34,125 bases of DNA, taken from contig DUQM01000043.1 of assembly GCA_012837825.1 (NCBI GenBank), positions 1 to 34,125 on the forward strand. Reading direction: 5' to 3'. The notes beneath the pieces are model-generated. The model was given only the letters and a program-made list of their open reading frames with translations. It did no database searches and was not told the DNA's origin. The DNA comes from Actinomycetota bacterium (lineage in GTDB: Bacteria; Actinomycetota; Humimicrobiia; Humimicrobiales; Humimicrobiaceae). The translations under genes and the position numbers were made by a program. This document shows positions 1 through 8,293 of the stretch, in pieces; the first letter of the stretch is position 1, and each line of letters begins with the position of its first letter.

Positions 1-103
1 AACCGCTCGGAGGGGAAATGAATTTTAACTATTTTACCAAATACCAGATATTTTACAATATTATTTTTTCTTTTTATTATAAATATCGTACATATTTATT
101 AAA

Positions 104-324
104 TTATCTTATCTGATCTCCTGATACGGCATTTTCAACAGTTCTTATTGATTTTACTATACCTTTCAGGATCTTTGCTGTTTTCCTTATTTCAGTGATG
201 TCAATGTCTTTAGAGGTTTTATTTTGCATGTTGCTGCAAACTTTCTGTCCTCAAGTTTTCTCCGAAGATTCGTTTTTTCTTTAATATCAAAAGATTTATC
301 GTTTGCTGATGTCAGGTTTTTCAT
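104..324 (-). pseudogene. possible small minus-strand gene split by a frameshift
   Basis: Two short minus-strand reading frames overlap here. One (324 to 187, 45 codons) starts at an ATG four bases after a GAGG and is rich in Lys, Glu and Arg. The other (229 to 104, 41 codons) continues with a charged, helix-like stretch (TEIRKTAKILKGIVKSIR). Joined by one shift near the A-rich run at about 220, they would make a charged protein of roughly 75 residues. I do not recognise the family. A decayed gene, a sequencing indel or chance are all possible. Confidence 0.3.
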
Positions 325-371
325 TTATCCTCAACACAATATGAAGCAAATGTATTAATCCTGAATTGAGC

Positions 372-399
372 TTAACAATTATTATATTGTTTCTATAAT
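372..399 (+). promoter_or_regulatory. sigma70-type promoter for archease-rtcB
   Basis: TTAACA (372-377) and TATAAT (394-399) are separated by 16 bases. This leaves a leader of about 60 bases before the archease start at 468. The -35 matches the consensus at 5 of 6 positions and the -10 at all 6. Confidence 0.6.
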
Positions 400-467
400 A
401 ATAATAGGGTTATCAGACTTTGTAAAAACTATTTTGAGAGCTTAAAAAACAGCTGGAAAGGTTTTTC

Positions 468-956
468 ATGATTGCAGGAAAATATTTTGAAGTGATTGAT
501 TATACATCCGATGTAAAAATAAAAGCTTATGGCAAGACAATGAAAGAGCTGTTTGAAAACTCTGCAAAAGGAATGTTTTTTCTTATCAGTGAAAATAAAG
601 AGCATGATTTAAAGGTCAGGCAGGAAATATCGATATTTGCCGGATACAAGGTTTCATATGAAGACATGCTTCTTCTCTGGCTTGAAAAGCTGTTATTTTA
701 TCACGAAACAAAAAAAATTCTTTTTTTTGATTTCAGGATAAATTCACTTTTTTTAGATAATTATGACAATGATAAGAATTTCTGCTCAACTCCGGAGGCC
801 GGATCATTCCTGAAGGCGGAAGCTTTCGGGGAAAAGATAAATATAGAGAAACATGAAATTCTTAATCATATCAAAGGCCCTACTTATCATGATTTAAGTA
901 TAATACGCAATAGTGAAAGAAAGATTTTTGAAGCAAATATAATTTTTGATGTATAG
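468..956 (+). CDS. archease (RtcB activator)
   Basis: Archease promotes guanylylation and multiple turnover of the RNA ligase RtcB. The 162 residues are slightly longer than the usual 140 or so. The N-terminal block (residues 8-35: F-E-V-I-D-Y-T-S-D-V, then a G-x-T-x-x-E-L-F-x-x-S-A-K-G-M pattern) and the C-terminal block (T-Y-H-D-L, ending I-I-F-D-V) are those of the family. The family usually reads D-H-T-x-D near the N-terminus, but here the His is Tyr12. GGAAAGG lies six bases before the ATG. The next gene is rtcB, 12 bases downstream of the stop, which strongly supports the assignment. Cytoplasmic. Confidence 0.9.
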   Translation: MIAGKYFEVIDYTSDVKIKAYGKTMKELFENSAKGMFFLISENKEHDLKVRQEISIFAGYKVSYEDMLLLWLEKLLFYHETKKILFFDFRINSLFLDNYDNDKNFCSTPEAGSFLKAEAFGEKINIEKHEILNHIKGPTYHDLSIIRNSERKIFEANIIFDV

Positions 957-968
957 GCGGTGGTTAAA

Positions 969-2417
969 ATGGATGAAAAGAATGTAATAAAGATAGACAA
1001 CTACAAATTTGAAGTAATTCTTGATAAAGAAAAGGGAATGAATGTACCGGGAATAATATTTTTAGATGATTCGCTTATGGAAGCGGTTTTACAGGAAGAA
1101 ACCATAAATCAGGTCATTAATGTTGCATCTCTTCCCGGAATAGTAAAAGCTTCTTATGCGATGCCTGATATTCATTACGGTTATGGATTTCCCATAGGGG
1201 GAGTCGCAGCTTTTGATATGGCAGAAGGGATTATCTCTCCGGGAGGAGTGGGCTTTGATATTGCATGCGGTGTAAGGGTTCTGAGAACGGATTTTGAATA
1301 CAGCGATATTAAAAACAAGATCGCGCTTCTTATGGAAAACATATTCAGGAATGTTCCGAAAGGCATAGGAACGAAGGGAAGATTAAAGTTGTCAGACAGG
1401 GAGATGAAAGATGTTTTTCTGAAAGGGGCTCTGTGGCCTGTAAAAAACAATTATGGATATGAGGAAAACCTTGAGTATATTGAGGAGAACGGGACTTTCC
1501 CTGAAGCTGACCCTGACTATGTAAGCAGGGAAGCTCTGGAAAGAGGAAGAGATCAGCTGGGATCTCTGGGATCCGGAAACCATTTTATAGAAATACAAAA
1601 AGTCTGTGAAATATTTAACAGAAAAGCCGCAGATGTGATGGGCATCTCAGATAATCAGATTGTAATAATGATTCACTCAGGCTCAAGAGGACTGGGTCAT
1701 CAGATATGCAGCGATTATCTTAAGATAATGCAGACTGCATCGGCAAAATATAATATCAGTCTTAAAGACCGCCAGCTTGCATGCGCTCCGCTCAGTTCAC
1801 CTGAGGGAATAAAATATTTTAAAGCAATGGGATGCGCAGTAAATTTTGCAATGGCTAACAGGGAATGTCTGTCTTACTGGGTAATACAGGAATTCGAAAA
1901 AATGTTTTCAAAGTCACACAGAAAAATGGGAATGGAACTGATATATGATATATCTCACAATGTTGCAAAAATAGAAACGCATATCATTGACAATAAAAGA
2001 AAAACTCTCTGCGTTCATCGCAAAGGAGCGACAAGGTCATTTGGTCCGGGCCATGAATCAGTGCCTGCTGATTACCGGTCAGTCGGACAGCCGGTGATAA
2101 TACCCGGGGACATGGGAAGATATTCATATATAATGACAGGGACAAAAAAAGCGATGTCGGAAAGCATGGGTTCATCCTGTCACGGAGCGGGAAGGCTGCT
2201 CTCAAGATCGGCCGCCAAAAGAAAAATAAACGGCGCTGAGTTAAAAAATGAACTTTTTAGCAGGGGGATTATAGTTCTTGCAAGCAGCATGTCAGGTCTT
2301 GCAGAAGAAGCTCCTCAGGCGTATAAAGATGTTGCTGAAATAGTCGACATAGCTGAAAATGCAGGTCTGTCAAGAAAAGTAGCAAAACTTGTTCCGCTTG
2401 GAGTTATAAAGGGATAG
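969..2417 (+). CDS. rtcB: RNA-splicing ligase RtcB
   Basis: GTP-dependent ligase that joins 2',3'-cyclic phosphate or 3'-phosphate RNA ends to 5'-OH ends through an RtcB-GMP intermediate. It acts in tRNA or RNA repair. The ATG at 969 is preceded by GGCGGTGG at six bases; a GTG at 960 in the same frame is the alternative. Visible motifs include G-V-G-F-D-I-A-C-G-V-R with a metal-binding Cys, G-S-L-G-S-G-N-H-F, H-S-G-S-R-G-L-G-H, H-R-K-G-A-T-R and S-S-C-H-G-A-G-R. His405 (counted from the ATG at 969) is the expected guanylylated residue. The protein ends in the family's terminal K-G. At 482 residues it is full length. It forms an operon with archease. Confidence 0.95.
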   Translation: MDEKNVIKIDNYKFEVILDKEKGMNVPGIIFLDDSLMEAVLQEETINQVINVASLPGIVKASYAMPDIHYGYGFPIGGVAAFDMAEGIISPGGVGFDIACGVRVLRTDFEYSDIKNKIALLMENIFRNVPKGIGTKGRLKLSDREMKDVFLKGALWPVKNNYGYEENLEYIEENGTFPEADPDYVSREALERGRDQLGSLGSGNHFIEIQKVCEIFNRKAADVMGISDNQIVIMIHSGSRGLGHQICSDYLKIMQTASAKYNISLKDRQLACAPLSSPEGIKYFKAMGCAVNFAMANRECLSYWVIQEFEKMFSKSHRKMGMELIYDISHNVAKIETHIIDNKRKTLCVHRKGATRSFGPGHESVPADYRSVGQPVIIPGDMGRYSYIMTGTKKAMSESMGSSCHGAGRLLSRSAAKRKINGAELKNELFSRGIIVLASSMSGLAEEAPQAYKDVAEIVDIAENAGLSRKVAKLVPLGVIKG

Positions 2418-2712
2418 TTTAAAAAATTAGATAATCGCTGAATATTGCTAAATATTGCTAAATAATCTCTCTAAAAGCCAAAATACTTTAAAAAACGCAT
2501 TATATCTTTATGTATTTTCAAAATTTGTAAAAATTATGTTATATTTTTCAATTTTTGTTTAAAATATGTCAAATTATTAAAATTTGTAAAACATTTTCAG
2601 TGTTTTTAAAAATTTAATAAAAAATAAGTGATTTTTAAAAAATTATGCTATAATCCAGTATATTTTTAAAAATTTCACTTTTTTAATATCAAGAAACAGT
2701 TCAGGAATAGAC
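2418..2712 (+). promoter_or_regulatory. AT-rich spacer with extended -10 promoter for the synthase/aconitase operon
   Basis: This spacer of about 295 bases has no convincing gene. TGC directly followed by TATAAT (2646-2654) is an extended -10 element, about 60 bases before the first synthase start. The -35 region is poor. A perfect 10-bp tandem duplication (AATATTGCTA twice) lies at 2441-2460, just after rtcB. I see no GC-rich terminator after rtcB. Confidence 0.5.
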
Positions 2713-3894
2713 ATGAGAGGAATAAACATACTAACCGAATTTTCGCAGAAAGCCGGCGAAAAGATAGATGCCAAGGCCATAAAAATAGATGATACGACAC
2801 TCAGGGACGGAGAACAGACGGCGGGAGTGGTTTTTGCTAATGAGGAAAAGATATACATAGCAAAAATGCTTGATGATATCGGCGTACATCAGATAGAGGT
2901 GGGAATACCGGCAATGGGGGGAGATGAAAAGGAATCAATTAAAAAAATTGCTTCAATGGGGCTTAACTGTAGTCTTCTTGCCTGGAACAGGGCAGTTATT
3001 TCCGACCTTCAGGCAAGTTATGAATGCGGCGTGGATTCAGTAGCCATATCCATTTCTTCATCAGATATCCACATTGAGCAGAAATTAAGAAAAACGAGGG
3101 AATGGGTTCTTGAAAGTGTAAAAACTGCCGTAGATTTTGCCAAGAAATATAATCTATATGTTTCAGTCAATGCCGAAGATGCATCAAGGACCGACATGGA
3201 ATTTCTTCTTCAGTTTGCCAGAAATGCAAGAGATGCCGGGGCAGACCGGATCAGATATTGTGATACTCTTGGGATAATGGATCCGTTTGAAACATTCATG
3301 CGAATCAAAACAATAAAAGATATAGTCGGAATAGATATAGAAATGCACATGCATAATGATTTCGGCATGGCAATTGCAAACTCAATTGCAGGAATAAAAG
3401 CAGGGGCAAAATATGTCAATACAACAATTAACGGACTCGGGGAAAGAGCCGGCAATGCTGCTTTTGAGGAGCTTGTAATGGCTCTTAAATTACTTCAGGG
3501 AATTGATCTCGGGTTTAATACCAGAAAATTCCGGGAAATCTCTTATTATGTCGCAAATGCATCAGACAGGCCGGTTCCTGCCTGGAAACCCATAGTAGGT
3601 TCAGGCATATTTGTTTTTGAATCCGAAAACAGGGTAAAGCTTTATTCATCTGATCACAGGAATTATGAGCTTTTTGATCCGGAAGATGTGGGACTTGAGA
3701 ATAAAACCATTATCGGAAAGTATTCAGGACTCTTTTCTCTGGATTCAAAGCTTAGATCAATGGGCTATGAATTCAGCGAAAAAGAGCTTCCCGACCTTCT
3801 TGAAATAGTTATAAGTAAAGTAGTTTCCTTAAAAAGAGCGCTTTTTGATAATGAGATTATTGAAACCTGTGAATCATTTAAAAAAAGCAGGTAG
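2713..3894 (+). CDS. homocitrate/(Re)-citrate synthase-type enzyme, subunit with intact barrel metal site
   Basis: A DRE-TIM acyltransferase of the isopropylmalate/homocitrate synthase family, 393 residues. These enzymes condense acetyl-CoA with a 2-oxoacid. The catalytic barrel looks intact: T-L-R31-D32-G-E-Q, A-E-D-A-S-R-T-D at about 154-161, H212-M-H214-N-D, and N-G-L-G-E-R-A-G-N. The C-terminal linker is degenerate. The usual H-E-S-G-I-H-x-D-G reads F302-E-S-E-N-R307-V-K-L, and G-K-H-S-G reads G335-K-Y337-S-G. The next gene is a paralogue of identical length with the opposite pattern of loss, so I infer that the two form one heteromeric enzyme. The downstream aconitase and isocitrate-type dehydrogenase favour a citrate-forming reaction over homocitrate or isopropylmalate, but the substrate is not proven. 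Confidence 0.85.
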   Translation: MRGINILTEFSQKAGEKIDAKAIKIDDTTLRDGEQTAGVVFANEEKIYIAKMLDDIGVHQIEVGIPAMGGDEKESIKKIASMGLNCSLLAWNRAVISDLQASYECGVDSVAISISSSDIHIEQKLRKTREWVLESVKTAVDFAKKYNLYVSVNAEDASRTDMEFLLQFARNARDAGADRIRYCDTLGIMDPFETFMRIKTIKDIVGIDIEMHMHNDFGMAIANSIAGIKAGAKYVNTTINGLGERAGNAAFEELVMALKLLQGIDLGFNTRKFREISYYVANASDRPVPAWKPIVGSGIFVFESENRVKLYSSDHRNYELFDPEDVGLENKTIIGKYSGLFSLDSKLRSMGYEFSEKELPDLLEIVISKVVSLKRALFDNEIIETCESFKKSR

Positions 3895-3922
3895 TTTTAA
3901 AATTTAATCCAAAAGGAGTTAA

Positions 3923-5104
3923 ATGGCAGCTGAAATAAATAACAGAAAAATAAATATTATGGATTCAACCTTAAGGAGTGGTGAACAGACTCCGGGTGTT
4001 GTCTTTTCAAAGAATGAAAAAATCAGAATTGCAAAAATGCTTGACGAAATAGGCGTACCTGATCTGGAGGTCGGAGTTCCGACTTTAGCTTCCTCTGAAA
4101 GAGACACCATAAGGGAAATCTTAAATCTGAATTTAAGTAGCAGAATTTTCGGCTATCTTGAAGCTTTACCGTCTAACATAAGCTATGTAAGAGAATGCGG
4201 ACTTAAAAACATCGTTATTACAGTATATACATCTGAAGGACAAATAAAGGAGAAATACAACAAAAGCAAGAACCTCTTAATATCAAGGCTGAAAGATACA
4301 ATCAGGGAGATAAAGAAACATAATATTGATTTCATTATAAGCGCTGAAGACGGAACAAGAGCTGACCTTAAGCTGCTTCTTCAGATAATCAATATTGCAA
4401 AATCGAAAGGAGCATTAAGGGTAAGAATCTGTGACAGTGTGGGAGCAGACGATCCTTTCAAGACTTTTCTTAGAATAAACACCATTTTAAGCACAGTCGA
4501 TTTTCCCATAGAAGTCCATACCAAAAATAATTTCGGCATGGCTACTGCCAATGGGCTGGCAGCCATAAGAGCGGGGGCTTCAAGCATAATGACTTCCGTG
4601 AACGGACTTGCTGAAGGCACCGGAAATGCTGCTCTTGAAGAAATAGTAATGGCATTGAAATATCTTGAGAATATAGATCTTGGGATTAATACATCAAGAT
4701 TCAGGGAGATTTCCGAATATTTGGCAAAATCATCATCAAGAGCCATACCGGTATGGAAAGCAATTGTAGGAACCAATGTTTTTGCCCATGAGTCAGGCAT
4801 ACATGCAGACGGAGTTCTTAAGAATCCGAGAAACTATGAGGTCTTTGAGCCTGCAGAAGTTGGACTAACCCGTCAGCTGGTTGTCGGTAAACATTCCGGT
4901 TCACATACAATACTCCATAAATTCAAGGAATTCGGGATAGATCTTACAGATATTGAAGCCAATGAAATACTTGTGCTTACAAGAGCAATGTCCGTGGATT
5001 TAAAAAGAACACTTTTTGACAAAGAACTTATGTATATTTACAAGGACTATAGGGAAAGCAAAAAAAATCAGGAAATTACAGATGATTCAGATAATATTGA
5101 TTAA
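3923..5104 (+). CDS. homocitrate/(Re)-citrate synthase-type paralogue with lost metal ligands and intact C-terminal linker
   Basis: Second DRE-TIM synthase, also 393 residues, 28 bases after the first and behind AAGGAG. The metal-binding residues are altered: the family's L-R-D-G-E-Q is L-R18-S19-G-E-Q, H-x-H-N is H199-T-K201-N, and G-E-R-A-G-N is A-E-G-T-G-N. The linker that reaches the partner's active site is canonical: H289-E-S-G-I-H294-A-D-G, N-P-R-N-Y-E, and G322-K-H324-S-G. This is the mirror image of the upstream gene. In characterised isopropylmalate synthase the linker His comes from the opposite monomer, so this protein could complete the neighbour's site while having no working barrel. 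A purely regulatory role is the alternative. The tail (about 380-393) is acidic and probably disordered. Confidence 0.85.
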   Translation: MAAEINNRKINIMDSTLRSGEQTPGVVFSKNEKIRIAKMLDEIGVPDLEVGVPTLASSERDTIREILNLNLSSRIFGYLEALPSNISYVRECGLKNIVITVYTSEGQIKEKYNKSKNLLISRLKDTIREIKKHNIDFIISAEDGTRADLKLLLQIINIAKSKGALRVRICDSVGADDPFKTFLRINTILSTVDFPIEVHTKNNFGMATANGLAAIRAGASSIMTSVNGLAEGTGNAALEEIVMALKYLENIDLGINTSRFREISEYLAKSSSRAIPVWKAIVGTNVFAHESGIHADGVLKNPRNYEVFEPAEVGLTRQLVVGKHSGSHTILHKFKEFGIDLTDIEANEILVLTRAMSVDLKRTLFDKELMYIYKDYRESKKNQEITDDSDNID

Positions 5105-5185
5105 TTAATATTACTGATACATAATTAGTTGTTTTGTTCAAAAAAAGTTTATTGTTTTTTAATATCTTATGTTTTAGGAGGCTTT

Positions 5186-6439
5186 TTGGGAAAAACAATT
5201 GCAGAGAAAATAATAAGCTCCCATGCAGGAAGAGACGTAAAACCGAATGACATTACCGTTGTCGATGTCGATGTGGTTATGGCGCAGGATGGCACGGGTC
5301 CACTTACGGTCAGCCAGCTAAAAAAGATGAGATTTGACAAGGTCAGGAATCCGGAAAAATCAATATTTTTCATAGATCATGCTTCTCCAAGTCCCAGAAA
5401 AGAACTTTCAAATTCACATACTGTTCTGAGGGAATATGCCGGAAATGCAGGAATGGTTTTAAGCGAAGTGGGAGAAGGAGTCTGCCACCAGATACTTGTC
5501 GAATCATTTGTATCTCCCGGGGATATTGTTATAGGAGCTGATTCTCATACCTGTACTTCAGGTGCCATTGCAGCATTTGCCACAGGGATGGGTTCAACTG
5601 ATATAGCAGTAGGTTTTGCTCTTGCAAAAACATGGCTGATGGTTCCTCCCACAATAAAAGTAAATTTTAATAATAATATGGCAAAAGGGGTCTATGCAAA
5701 AGATCTTATAATTCATCTTATCGGAAAGATTACTGCAGAAGGGGCAACTTACAAAGCACTGGAATTTTCAGGTAGTCTGAGCAGAAAAATGACCATAGAG
5801 GACAGGCTTACCATTTCAAATATGGCGGTGGAAGCCGGCGCAAAAGCAGGCATATTTGAATCTGACGAAATTACGAAGGAATATCTGAATTCGATCGGCA
5901 GATCCGGTTTATACAGGGAAATATGTGCTGATGATGATGCTGTTTATGAGAATACAATAGATATTGATTGCTCAGAACTTGAACCGATGATTTCAAAACC
6001 GCACACAGTTGACAATGTAAGCCCTGTCAGCATGATGGAAAAAGTAAAAGTAAACCAGGTTCTAATAGGCACCTGTACAAATGGCAGATTATCAGACTTA
6101 AAAGTTGCAGCAGATATTCTGAAAGGCAGAAAAGTAGCCGGGGGAGTAAGACTTCTTGTTGTTCCGGCATCAAGAAAGATATATCTTGATGCACTTAAAT
6201 CGGGTATCATACAGACTCTCGTAGAAAGTGGAGCAGTTGTGGAATCGCCGGGCTGCGGACCATGTGTGGGAGTTCATCAGGGTGCACTGGCAGATAATGA
6301 AGTATGTCTTTCCACACAAAATAGAAATTTTAAGGGAAGAATGGGAAACCCTGATTCATTCATATATTTAAGTTCCCCGGCCACTGCGGCATACAGTGCC
6401 GTAAAAGGTTATATCGCCGATGTCAGGGAAATATTGTAA
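5186..6439 (+). CDS. aconitase/homoaconitase-type large subunit (LeuC family)
   Basis: Iron-sulfur dehydratase large subunit, 417 residues from a TTG at 5186 preceded by AGGAGG (5176-5181). The resulting start, M-G-K-T-I-A-E-K-I-I, is the family's normal N-terminus, so an upstream in-frame ATG at 5129 is rejected. The three [4Fe-4S] cysteines are C297 (G-T-C-T-N-G) and C357/C360 (P-G-C-G-P-C). The D-S-H-T-C-T-S-G motif is at about 119-126. It pairs with the small subunit 45 bases downstream. The family contains isopropylmalate, homoaconitate and citrate isomerases that sequence alone separates poorly. Here the flanking genes suggest citrate to isocitrate. Confidence 0.85.
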   Translation: MGKTIAEKIISSHAGRDVKPNDITVVDVDVVMAQDGTGPLTVSQLKKMRFDKVRNPEKSIFFIDHASPSPRKELSNSHTVLREYAGNAGMVLSEVGEGVCHQILVESFVSPGDIVIGADSHTCTSGAIAAFATGMGSTDIAVGFALAKTWLMVPPTIKVNFNNNMAKGVYAKDLIIHLIGKITAEGATYKALEFSGSLSRKMTIEDRLTISNMAVEAGAKAGIFESDEITKEYLNSIGRSGLYREICADDDAVYENTIDIDCSELEPMISKPHTVDNVSPVSMMEKVKVNQVLIGTCTNGRLSDLKVAADILKGRKVAGGVRLLVVPASRKIYLDALKSGIIQTLVESGAVVESPGCGPCVGVHQGALADNEVCLSTQNRNFKGRMGNPDSFIYLSSPATAAYSAVKGYIADVREIL

Positions 6440-6484
6440 AAGGATAAAATTATATAATTAATATAGGATTCAAAGAAGAGAAAA

Positions 6485-7009
6485 ATGGATAAAAAAGAAG
6501 TTATTACAAGCAGTGTATTGAAAGGGAGGAGTTTTAAATTCGGTGACGATATTTCAACCGATCTTATTGCTCCCGGCAGATACTTTCATTTAAGATCCAA
6601 TCTGCCTGAACTTGCAAAACATGTTCTTGAAGATGCGGACTCTGAATTTGCAGCAAAAGTCGGTGAGGGTGATTTTGTTGTCGCCGGCAGAAATTTCGGC
6701 CTCGGTTCATCGAGAGAGCATGCGCCTATCATAATAAAAATGGCAGGTGTCGGCGCAGTTCTTGCAAAATCCTTTGCCAGAATATTTTTTAGAAACAGTA
6801 TAAACATAGGTCTCCCTGTTCTTATATGTGATACAGACGGCATAGAGGAGCAGGATAGTCTTGAGATTGATCTTGCAAAAGGCATTATCAGGAATCTTAC
6901 AAAAGGCACAGAACTTGTTTTCAGTCCTCTGCCTGATGTTATGATTAAATTGTTAAATGACGGTGGTCTGGTTGAACATATAACTAAGAACAAGGGGTTT
7001 AATTTATGA
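6485..7009 (+). CDS. aconitase/homoaconitase-type small subunit (LeuD family)
   Basis: Swivel-domain subunit, 174 residues. It has D-D-I-S-T-D at 21-26, a substrate-loop region R32-Y-F-H-L-R37-S, and the conserved N-F-G-L-G-S-S-R-E-H at 70-79. An Arg in this loop is more like enzymes acting on tricarboxylates than like isopropylmalate isomerase; this is weak evidence, because the loop spacing is unusual. AAGAAGAG precedes the ATG. The stop overlaps the next start as ATGA (7006-7009), implying translational coupling to the dehydrogenase. Confidence 0.85.
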   Translation: MDKKEVITSSVLKGRSFKFGDDISTDLIAPGRYFHLRSNLPELAKHVLEDADSEFAAKVGEGDFVVAGRNFGLGSSREHAPIIIKMAGVGAVLAKSFARIFFRNSINIGLPVLICDTDGIEEQDSLEIDLAKGIIRNLTKGTELVFSPLPDVMIKLLNDGGLVEHITKNKGFNL

Positions 7010-8097
7010 AACACATAATTACACTTATTCCCGGAGACGGGACAGGTCCGGAGATATCCGAAGCTACAGTAAGAGTTGTTGAAGCAACAGGCATAGATGT
7101 GGAATGGGATGTGGTAAATGCAGGCGCGGAAGTCTATGAAAAAGAAGGAACTGTCCTTCCGGACAAGGTTTTGGATTCGCTGAGAAAAAACAAGATTGGA
7201 ATAAAAGGACCGATAACTACTCCTGTGGGAACCGGATTCAGAAGCGTCAATGTTGCAATGAGAAAAATCTTTGATCTGTATGCCTGTCTGCGTCCCTGCA
7301 AAAGTTATCAGGGTGTGAAATCCCGATACAAAGACCTTGATCTTATTATTGTAAGGGAAAATACCGAGGATCTTTATGCAGGAATAGAGTTTGAGCTTAA
7401 CAAACCCGAAACACTTGAAATGATAGATTTTATAAAATCCAAAAAGGATATACAGATAAAAAAAGACAGCGGAATAAGCATAAAACCTATATCTGTATCA
7501 GGTTCAGAAAAAATCATAAGATTTGCATTTGAATATGCAAAGAAGAACAACAGGAAAAAGGTAACAGGGGTACATAAGGCAAACATAATAAAATATACAG
7601 ACGGGCTGTTCCTGGATACTTTCAGAAGAATTGCGCTTGAGTATCCTGAAATTGAATCTGAAGACAGAATAGTTGACAATATGTGCATGCAGCTTGTCCA
7701 GAGACCTGAAGCATATGATGTGCTTGTTCTGCCGAACCTTTACGGGGATATGCTTTCCGATCTTGCGGCCGGTCTTGTCGGCGGACTTGGGGTTGCTCCG
7801 GGTGCCAATATAGGAGATGAGCTTGCGCTTTTTGAAGCGACTCATGGCAGCGCTCCTAAATACAAAGGTCTCAATAAGATAAATCCCGCGGCATTAATGC
7901 TTTCCGCGGTTCTGATGCTCAGGCACATAAATGAAGTAAGGGCAGCTGATGTTCTTGAAAAGGCAATTGCAGAAGTAATAAAAGAAGGCAAGGATGTTAC
8001 ATATGATTTAAAGCCATGCAGGAATGACCCGAGCGCTGCAGGAACCAGCCAGATGGCTGATGCGATAATCAGAAAGATAAAAGAACTTTCAGGATAA
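7006..8097 (+). CDS. isocitrate dehydrogenase-type beta-decarboxylating dehydrogenase
   Basis: Oxidative decarboxylation of a 3-substituted malate, most likely isocitrate to 2-oxoglutarate. The substrate helix reads R-S80-V-N82-V-A-M-R86, then L-R96-P. This matches the Ser/Asn/Arg/Arg set of isocitrate dehydrogenase rather than isopropylmalate or homoisocitrate dehydrogenase. Other expected residues are Y124 (E-D-L-Y-A-G), K191 (V-H-K-A-N) and D224/D248/D252. The cofactor loop H280-G-S-A-P-K285-Y286 resembles the NADP-type Lys-Tyr pair, but the Arg expected near the C-terminus is absent, so the NAD/NADP preference is open. It is 363 residues, last of the five-gene operon, and overlaps the preceding gene by 4 bases. 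Confidence 0.88.
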   Translation: MKHIITLIPGDGTGPEISEATVRVVEATGIDVEWDVVNAGAEVYEKEGTVLPDKVLDSLRKNKIGIKGPITTPVGTGFRSVNVAMRKIFDLYACLRPCKSYQGVKSRYKDLDLIIVRENTEDLYAGIEFELNKPETLEMIDFIKSKKDIQIKKDSGISIKPISVSGSEKIIRFAFEYAKKNNRKKVTGVHKANIIKYTDGLFLDTFRRIALEYPEIESEDRIVDNMCMQLVQRPEAYDVLVLPNLYGDMLSDLAAGLVGGLGVAPGANIGDELALFEATHGSAPKYKGLNKINPAALMLSAVLMLRHINEVRAADVLEKAIAEVIKEGKDVTYDLKPCRNDPSAAGTSQMADAIIRKIKELSG

Positions 8098-8293
8098 CGG
8101 GATAATTTTTATTAATATCCGTATTCAGTGATTCGCAAGCTGCAAAAATAGCAGGGAATTGCCGGATATGGATATTTTTTTGATAAAAAATCCATAAATA
8201 TGTTAATCCGGCTAATGTTTTTGTTTTTAAGAGATAATGAAGATTTATCCAAATTAAATTATAATTAAATTTATATTTAATGGAGACTAAATA
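8098..8293 (+). promoter_or_regulatory. spacer with likely promoter for the isoprenoid operon
   Basis: This gap of 196 bases separates the 2-oxoglutarate operon from the isoprenoid operon. TATAAT (8260-8265) lies in an A/T run just before the GGAG that precedes the ATG at 8294. No good -35 is visible. A weak A/T hairpin with GGAT and ATCC ends lies around 8171-8194. Confidence 0.35.

Noticed and set aside
18-116. 32-codon ORF behind a GGAGGGG at the left edge
   Set aside because: The spacing to the ATG is only two bases, the product is a low-complexity Phe/Tyr/Asn-rich string, and the region is AT-rich enough for this by chance.
4381-4800. 139-codon minus-strand frame inside the second synthase
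   Set aside because: It lies opposite a strongly conserved gene, has no Shine-Dalgarno and its translation is typical of an antisense shadow.
5129-5185. Upstream ATG extending the aconitase large subunit by 19 residues
   Set aside because: The extension has no family counterpart. The TTG at 5186 has an AGGAGG and gives the standard N-terminus.
2713-8097. Leucine biosynthesis operon
   Set aside because: The dehydrogenase has isocitrate-type rather than isopropylmalate-type substrate residues, and neither synthase has a C-terminal LeuA regulatory domain (both are 393 residues).
8171-8194. Hairpin after the dehydrogenase gene as an intrinsic terminator
   Set aside because: The stem is almost all A-T with a mismatch and is not followed by a clear T-run.
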